Shown here piece after piece: positions 45,485 to 49,330 of a stretch of DNA of 49,330 nucleotides (its first letter is position 1; the number at the start of each line of letters is the position of its first letter). The stretch is taken from the NCBI GenBank assembly GCA_945907105.1, contig CAMDSB010000006.1, positions 1 to 49,330 of the forward strand. The letters run 5' to 3'. This stretch comes from Rickettsia typhi (GTDB lineage Bacteria > Pseudomonadota > Alphaproteobacteria > Rickettsiales > Rickettsiaceae). The notes beneath the pieces are model-generated. The model saw nothing but the letters and a program-made list of their open reading frames with translations, ran no database searches and had not been told where the DNA came from. Both the position numbers and the translations under genes were made by a program.

Positions 45485-47476
45485 TTACCTAATTTTATTG
45501 GTACTTTTCGTGTGAGTTTTCAAGTGTTTTGCAATGATAGTTGAAGTAAGACCGTAGTGCTCATAAAGTTGTCCTGCCGGGGCAGAAGCTCCGAATGTAT
45601 CTAGTCCGAAGAAAATTCCCTCCAAACCGATAATGCCAGTCCAGCCAAAACTACTCGCCGCTTCAATTGCTACAAGATTTTTAGCATTTCCTTTGAGCTC
45701 ATCAAGATAATCTCTTCCTTGTTTAAATAAAGTTGAAAAACACGGAACCGAACATATGCGTGTAGAGGAACCCTCTTGTTCGAGTAGCTGCTTTACTTCT
45801 ATAGCAATGCTTACCTCGGATCCAGTGGAAAATATAGTAAAATCTATTGACTTAGGATTAAGAGCTTCTGAAATAATATAGCCACCCTTTTCTGATTTGT
45901 TTTGTTCTGACTTATACCTTATTTGTGGTACATTTTGTCTAGATAGAACCATCATGGATGGTTTATCCGTGTTTTTAAGTGCAATTTCGTAGCATTCCTT
46001 AACCTCGATAAAATCGGCTGGTCTAAAAACATCAATGTTAGGCATTGCTCGAAAAGAAGCGAGGTGTTCAATTGGTTGATGTGTAGGGCCGTCTTCTCCA
46101 ACTCCTATAGAGTCATGAGTCATAACAAAAATCACTGGTAATCTCATTAATGCAGCTAGACGAATTGAAGGTCTCATATAATCTGAAAAAACGAAAAATG
46201 TTCCGCCTACTGGTAAAAAATTGGACAAAGCCAGTCCGTTCATAACGGCAGCCATTGCATTTTCTCTTACTCCGTAGTGAATAAAATTTCCACTAAAATC
46301 TGTTGAGTTAATGGCTTTACATGCTGGGTTTGTTAGGCCATTTGAACCAGATAAATCAGCAGATCCTACGATTATTTTATTTTCATTCTGCATCAGAGAT
46401 TCAATGATTTTTCCTGATGAAACCCTTGTAGCTTCAGGTTTGTTGGGTAGTTCAATATCCTTTGAAAGGGTGATTATAGCTCGGTCTAGATAGATTTTTT
46501 GTTTTGGTAAAAGTACAGAAAATCTTTTTTGCCAAGATTCGTAATCTTCTTGATTTCGAAGCCACGCATGTTCCCATAGTTGCTTGAGATCTTGAGGTAT
46601 AAAAAACTCCTCTCCAGCAAAATTTATGTTGCTTTTAAGATATTTGGTCTCATCTGGTCCAAGGGGAGATCCATGGGATTTTTCGCTACCTTCCTTATGC
46701 TTTGTTCCTTTGCCAATCTTCGTTTTAAAGGCAATAAAACTTGGTTTATCAGAGAATTGTGCGTCATTCAAAGCTTGACAAATTTGTATTGTGTCATGCC
46801 CATCTACCGAAGCGACGTTAAATCCAAATGATTCAAGCTTCATTAAATGATTTTCTGACACGGCTAGGCTAACTTTGCCATCAATGGATATCCCATTATC
46901 ATCAAAAAGCACGATTAAATTATTCAAATTCAAATGTCCGGCGAGTGAGAGAGATTCGTAGGAAATACCTTCCATTAAACAGCCATCTCCAACTATTGCA
47001 TATGTTTTATAATTACAAATATCATTTCCAAGCTCGGTTTCATATTTCTTGGCGGCGATAGCCATGCCAACTGCGTTTGCTAGGCCTTGTCCAAGTGGGC
47101 CGGTGGTTGTTTCTATTGCAGCATATAAATGATGCTCTGGATGTCCTGCCGCTTTAGAATTTAATTGCCTAAAATTTTTAATATCATTTAAAGAAAAATC
47201 CTTATATCCTGTTAAATAAAGGAACGAATATATCAACATAGAGCCATGACCAGCGGATAAAACCAGCCGATCGCGATTAAACCATTTTGGGTCCTGTGGA
47301 TTAAATTTAAGGAACTCAAATGCAAGGCAAGTCATGACATCGGAGAAGCCAAGTGGTAGACCAGGATGCCCAGAATTTGCAGCTTCAACTGCATCGGCAG
47401 AAAGAATTTTTATGCAATCACTTAGTTGATCCAATGAATAATTTTGCTTTTTTACTGAGTTCACTATAATGTCCAA
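45485..47476 (-). CDS. tkt: Transketolase
   Basis: A thiamine-diphosphate enzyme of the pentose phosphate pathway that moves two-carbon units between sugar phosphates. The 663-residue protein has LSADAVEAANSGHPGLPLG, the cofactor motif GDGCLMEGISYESLSLAGH...DDNG, and the second-domain motif THDSIGVGEDGPTHQPIEHL. The C-terminal domain has GWTGIIGLEG. No ATG is available at the 5' end; the start is TTG 47476 or GTG 47464. It converges on plsC, whose stop is only about 10 bp away. Confidence 0.96.
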   Translation of the reverse strand: MDIIVNSVKKQNYSLDQLSDCIKILSADAVEAANSGHPGLPLGFSDVMTCLAFEFLKFNPQDPKWFNRDRLVLSAGHGSMLIYSFLYLTGYKDFSLNDIKNFRQLNSKAAGHPEHHLYAAIETTTGPLGQGLANAVGMAIAAKKYETELGNDICNYKTYAIVGDGCLMEGISYESLSLAGHLNLNNLIVLFDDNGISIDGKVSLAVSENHLMKLESFGFNVASVDGHDTIQICQALNDAQFSDKPSFIAFKTKIGKGTKHKEGSEKSHGSPLGPDETKYLKSNINFAGEEFFIPQDLKQLWEHAWLRNQEDYESWQKRFSVLLPKQKIYLDRAIITLSKDIELPNKPEATRVSSGKIIESLMQNENKIIVGSADLSGSNGLTNPACKAINSTDFSGNFIHYGVRENAMAAVMNGLALSNFLPVGGTFFVFSDYMRPSIRLAALMRLPVIFVMTHDSIGVGEDGPTHQPIEHLASFRAMPNIDVFRPADFIEVKECYEIALKNTDKPSMMVLSRQNVPQIRYKSEQNKSEKGGYIISEALNPKSIDFTIFSTGSEVSIAIEVKQLLEQEGSSTRICSVPCFSTLFKQGRDYLDELKGNAKNLVAIEAASSFGWTGIIGLEGIFFGLDTFGASAPAGQLYEHYGLTSTIIAKHLKTHTKSTNKIR

Positions 47477-47516
47477 TCATATCGAATGAGCAGGATCTTA
47501 AACTAAATATAATCTT

Positions 47517-48395
47517 ATGACAACACTAGTTTCAACTCTAACAATTTTTATAAAAACTCTCATAAAGCATTTGTGGCTATCTATTAGTTCAGCAAAGTTT
47601 TATCAAGACGTATTTTATACTTATCAAGGTTATGGAACAAAGTATATATTGACCTTGTCCATTATATCATCGTTGATTTGTAATATAATATTTTTAGGTT
47701 ATGTGGATAAAGTCCAAAAGTATTTATCTGATGATATTATTTCCGAGAGGCTAGTAAATATTGATCATGTAATACGTCAGCTACCAACAATTAACTATAA
47801 TGGAAAAGATATCAGCATTAGCGAAGATTCAGCTTCAGTTATATATGGGGTGGATAATACAAAACTACTTGCAATAGATCCAGCAGGCAAATTATCTAAC
47901 TATGATAAAATTCAAATACCAGTTTTATTAACAAAAGATGAAATAAGTATTAATTTAAGAGACTCTAATGGAAAGACTAAAAATACATTGCCAATAAAAT
48001 ATGCTCAAATCTTTGGCTCAGAAGCTCAAATTCTAACTAAAGAAACTATTAAATCTAGTTTTATACCTTTATTTAAGAGAGCTCCTACTGTTCTTACATA
48101 TATTATTTTTCCAATCACTATAATTATGATTTTTATCAGCCATTTATTTGAAAAAAGTTTTATGATTATAGTGGTATTTATTATTTCTCGCTTTGGAACA
48201 GGAGGAAGGACCTTAAAAGACTCTGTTCGGGTTGTCCTTTTTTCAAGCGGGTTTTGCGCGCTTTTTCAGTTCGTAGCTAGCCTGGTATCAATAGAGTTAC
48301 ATTATGTATTATGGATTCTCCAAACCTGGGCAAATATTCTCATGATAATTGGGATAATGAGATTGCAAGATAGAATAATATTTTCCTCTAAATAG
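47517..48395 (+). CDS. DUF1189-like integral membrane protein
   Basis: A 292-residue protein with one span near the N-terminus (about 44-62, ILTLSIISSLICNIIFLGYV), an external domain of about 130 residues (YLSDDIISERL, then NIDHVIRQLPTI), and four or so spans at the C-terminus. This layout and the initial IKTLIKHLWLSISSAKFYQDV fit the DUF1189 family. No function is known. The gene stands alone, followed by a 164-bp gap that leads to the poly-aspartate gene. Confidence 0.72.
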   Translation: MTTLVSTLTIFIKTLIKHLWLSISSAKFYQDVFYTYQGYGTKYILTLSIISSLICNIIFLGYVDKVQKYLSDDIISERLVNIDHVIRQLPTINYNGKDISISEDSASVIYGVDNTKLLAIDPAGKLSNYDKIQIPVLLTKDEISINLRDSNGKTKNTLPIKYAQIFGSEAQILTKETIKSSFIPLFKRAPTVLTYIIFPITIIMIFISHLFEKSFMIIVVFIISRFGTGGRTLKDSVRVVLFSSGFCALFQFVASLVSIELHYVLWILQTWANILMIIGIMRLQDRIIFSSK

Positions 48396-48508
48396 TCACA
48401 TTGCCACCACAAATTGCTTAAATGCGCTACAAAAACAATTAAAAGCCTATAGAGATGCGCCAGGGTAAAGGTATCATTGGTTAAGATAATGACCCAATTC
48501 AAATAGCG

Positions 48509-48541
48509 CTCAATTAGTTAATAAATATTAAATTAATTGAG
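48509..48541. promoter_or_regulatory. Imperfect inverted repeat upstream of the poly-Asp gene
   Basis: CTCAATTA (48509-48516) is complementary to TAATTGAG (48534-48541). The pairing continues imperfectly inward through GTTAATA/ATTAAAT. It is only 18 bp before the ATG at 48560. It could be the terminator of the DUF1189 gene or a regulatory structure for the next gene. Confidence 0.35.
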
Positions 48542-48559
48542 ATTTAAGGCGAGGTATAT

Positions 48560-49330
48560 ATGGCTGATTTTCAATCAAATGATGGCAAAGAAGGGGTTCC
48601 TGAGCAAGGGGATAGGGAACAATTCGATCACTTTGATAGGTTAGGTGAAGTCGATAAAAAAGACTTAAGTGCCACTAAGCTTAAGGCTAATGATAAAGAA
48701 AGAAGCGTAGAAGATCTTTTGGCGACAAAGGATAATCTACGCGGTGCCACGGTAGACTATGAAGGTGCTAGCGTTAAAAGGCCTGACGACACATTAGAGC
48801 TAAATTTTAGTAAAAGATCCCCCATAGATATAGCGCATATAGAAGAAATTGGAAAAAAAGTTGATGAAGCCACAAAAAGTCAAGAAGAATTGGCGAACGA
48901 AGATAAGGAGTTAATTGGATTAAAGATTCAATTGCCTGACGCGGGTATTATTCCTATAAAAATAAATCAAGCAGAAGCTCAAATAGGCGTAAAAATTAGT
49001 CCAGAAAATAATAATATCCCCCAACCCCAAGAAGTAATAATCAGCCCGAATATACCAGATAATATTAAGGAACAAATACCTCTAGAAGAGCCTACTCCTC
49101 CTACCGGCGACGACGATGACGACGATGATGACGACGATGATGACGATGATGATGACGATGACGACGATGACGATGATGATGACGACGATGACGATGATGA
49201 TGACGACGACGACGATGATGATGATGACGATGACGATGATGACGATGATGACGATGATGATGAGGATGATGATGATGATGATTTTCCTATTGACACTGAT
49301 ACTGATGGGACTGTTAAGAAAGCCCGCAAC
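48560..49330 (+). CDS. Acidic protein with long poly-aspartate tract (3' end outside window)
   Basis: The frame is open from ATG 48560 to the window edge (257 codons) with GCGAGG upstream. Residues 1-183 are polar with no signal peptide (starts MADFQSNDGKEGVPEQ; later HIEEIGKKVDEATKSQEELA). A proline-rich linker EEPTPPTG follows. Then come 51 straight aspartates (49109-49261, mixed GAC/GAT codons), one glutamate and six more aspartates. After FPI is DTDTDGT, a DxDxDG calcium-loop pattern. The codon-level frame is preserved across the whole tract. I know no such family. A calcium-binding surface or T1SS-exported protein is one option. The serine-rich ORF on the opposite strand is only its shadow. 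Confidence 0.75.
   Translation, partial: MADFQSNDGKEGVPEQGDREQFDHFDRLGEVDKKDLSATKLKANDKERSVEDLLATKDNLRGATVDYEGASVKRPDDTLELNFSKRSPIDIAHIEEIGKKVDEATKSQEELANEDKELIGLKIQLPDAGIIPIKINQAEAQIGVKISPENNNIPQPQEVIISPNIPDNIKEQIPLEEPTPPTGDDDDDDDDDDDDDDDDDDDDDDDDDDDDDDDDDDDDDDDDDDDDDDDDDDDEDDDDDDFPIDTDTDGTVKKARN
49109..49282. repeat. GAY trinucleotide repeat encoding poly-aspartate
   Basis: 58 consecutive codons of GAC or GAT except one GAG at 49262-49264. The two codons are mixed irregularly, which keeps the tract from being a pure microsatellite. Length changes would remain in frame. Confidence 0.9.

Noticed and set aside
48979..49329. Serine-rich ORF on the minus strand (about 50 consecutive Ser)
   Set aside because: It is the antisense reading of the aspartate GAY tract. 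The plus-strand frame from 48560 has a start, a ribosome binding site and a non-repetitive N-terminus; the serine ORF has no independent support.

Overview
The window is AT-rich chromosomal DNA from an alphaproteobacterium. It most likely belongs to Rickettsiales (Rickettsia-, Orientia- or Midichloria-like intracellular bacteria). Supporting signs are the low GC content, a DUF2610 protein, a DUF2608 protein, an FkbM-type methyltransferase, split-up operons (sdhCDAB, efp next to a suhB-like gene, an isolated secF, rpmI-rplT without infC), a solitary portal/terminase pair of the type seen as gene-transfer-agent or prophage remnants in this order, and long non-coding gaps. The assignment rests on gene content only; no 16S gene is present.

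Layout. 1-6.1 kb: the end of tyrS, recO, a gamma-carbonic-anhydrase-like protein, an unknown protein behind a near-consensus sigma-70 promoter, and a minus-strand group Tim44-like / yidD / uvrC. 6.2-9.1 kb: phage portal, a small coiled-coil protein and the large terminase, followed by tRNA-Arg(TCT). 9.3-11 kb: a glycosyltransferase-like gene and a convergent FkbM methyltransferase, separated by a strong bidirectional hairpin. 11.5-15.6 kb: a sodium/solute symporter-histidine kinase fusion and a secreted phosphodiester glycosidase. 16-19 kb: a ferritin-like protein, ChaB, an NAD-dependent epimerase and a stomatin-like protein. 19.2-27.1 kb: the dcw cell-wall cluster mraZ-rsmH-ftsL-ftsI-murE-murF-mraY, in which murE carries an in-frame TAG. 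It runs straight into queE-queC-GNAT. 29-34 kb: a DUF2608 protein, sdhCDAB and a small membrane protein. 34.1-37.2 kb: a small unknown protein, DUF2610, suhB-like, efp and secF.

37.2-41.5 kb is the accessory-looking part. It holds a protein made of about 15 copies of an eight-residue glycine-rich repeat, flanked by two 89-bp direct repeats (about 90% identical) in long gene-poor DNA. After rpmI-rplT come a short entericidin-like lipoprotein and a DUF1207 gene broken by a one-base deletion. 41.5-48.4 kb is again housekeeping: rsmI, an LpoA-like lipoprotein, trpS, plsC, tkt and a DUF1189 membrane protein. The window ends inside an unusual gene (from 48560, plus strand) whose product contains 51 consecutive aspartates.

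The cell-wall genes (dcw cluster, LpoA-like activator, FtsI) point to a peptidoglycan-making lineage, and Sdh to aerobic respiration. The most interesting items are the poly-Asp protein, the GGGDLPxI repeat protein and its flanking repeats, and two genes (murE and DUF1207) each disrupted by what looks like a single base change.
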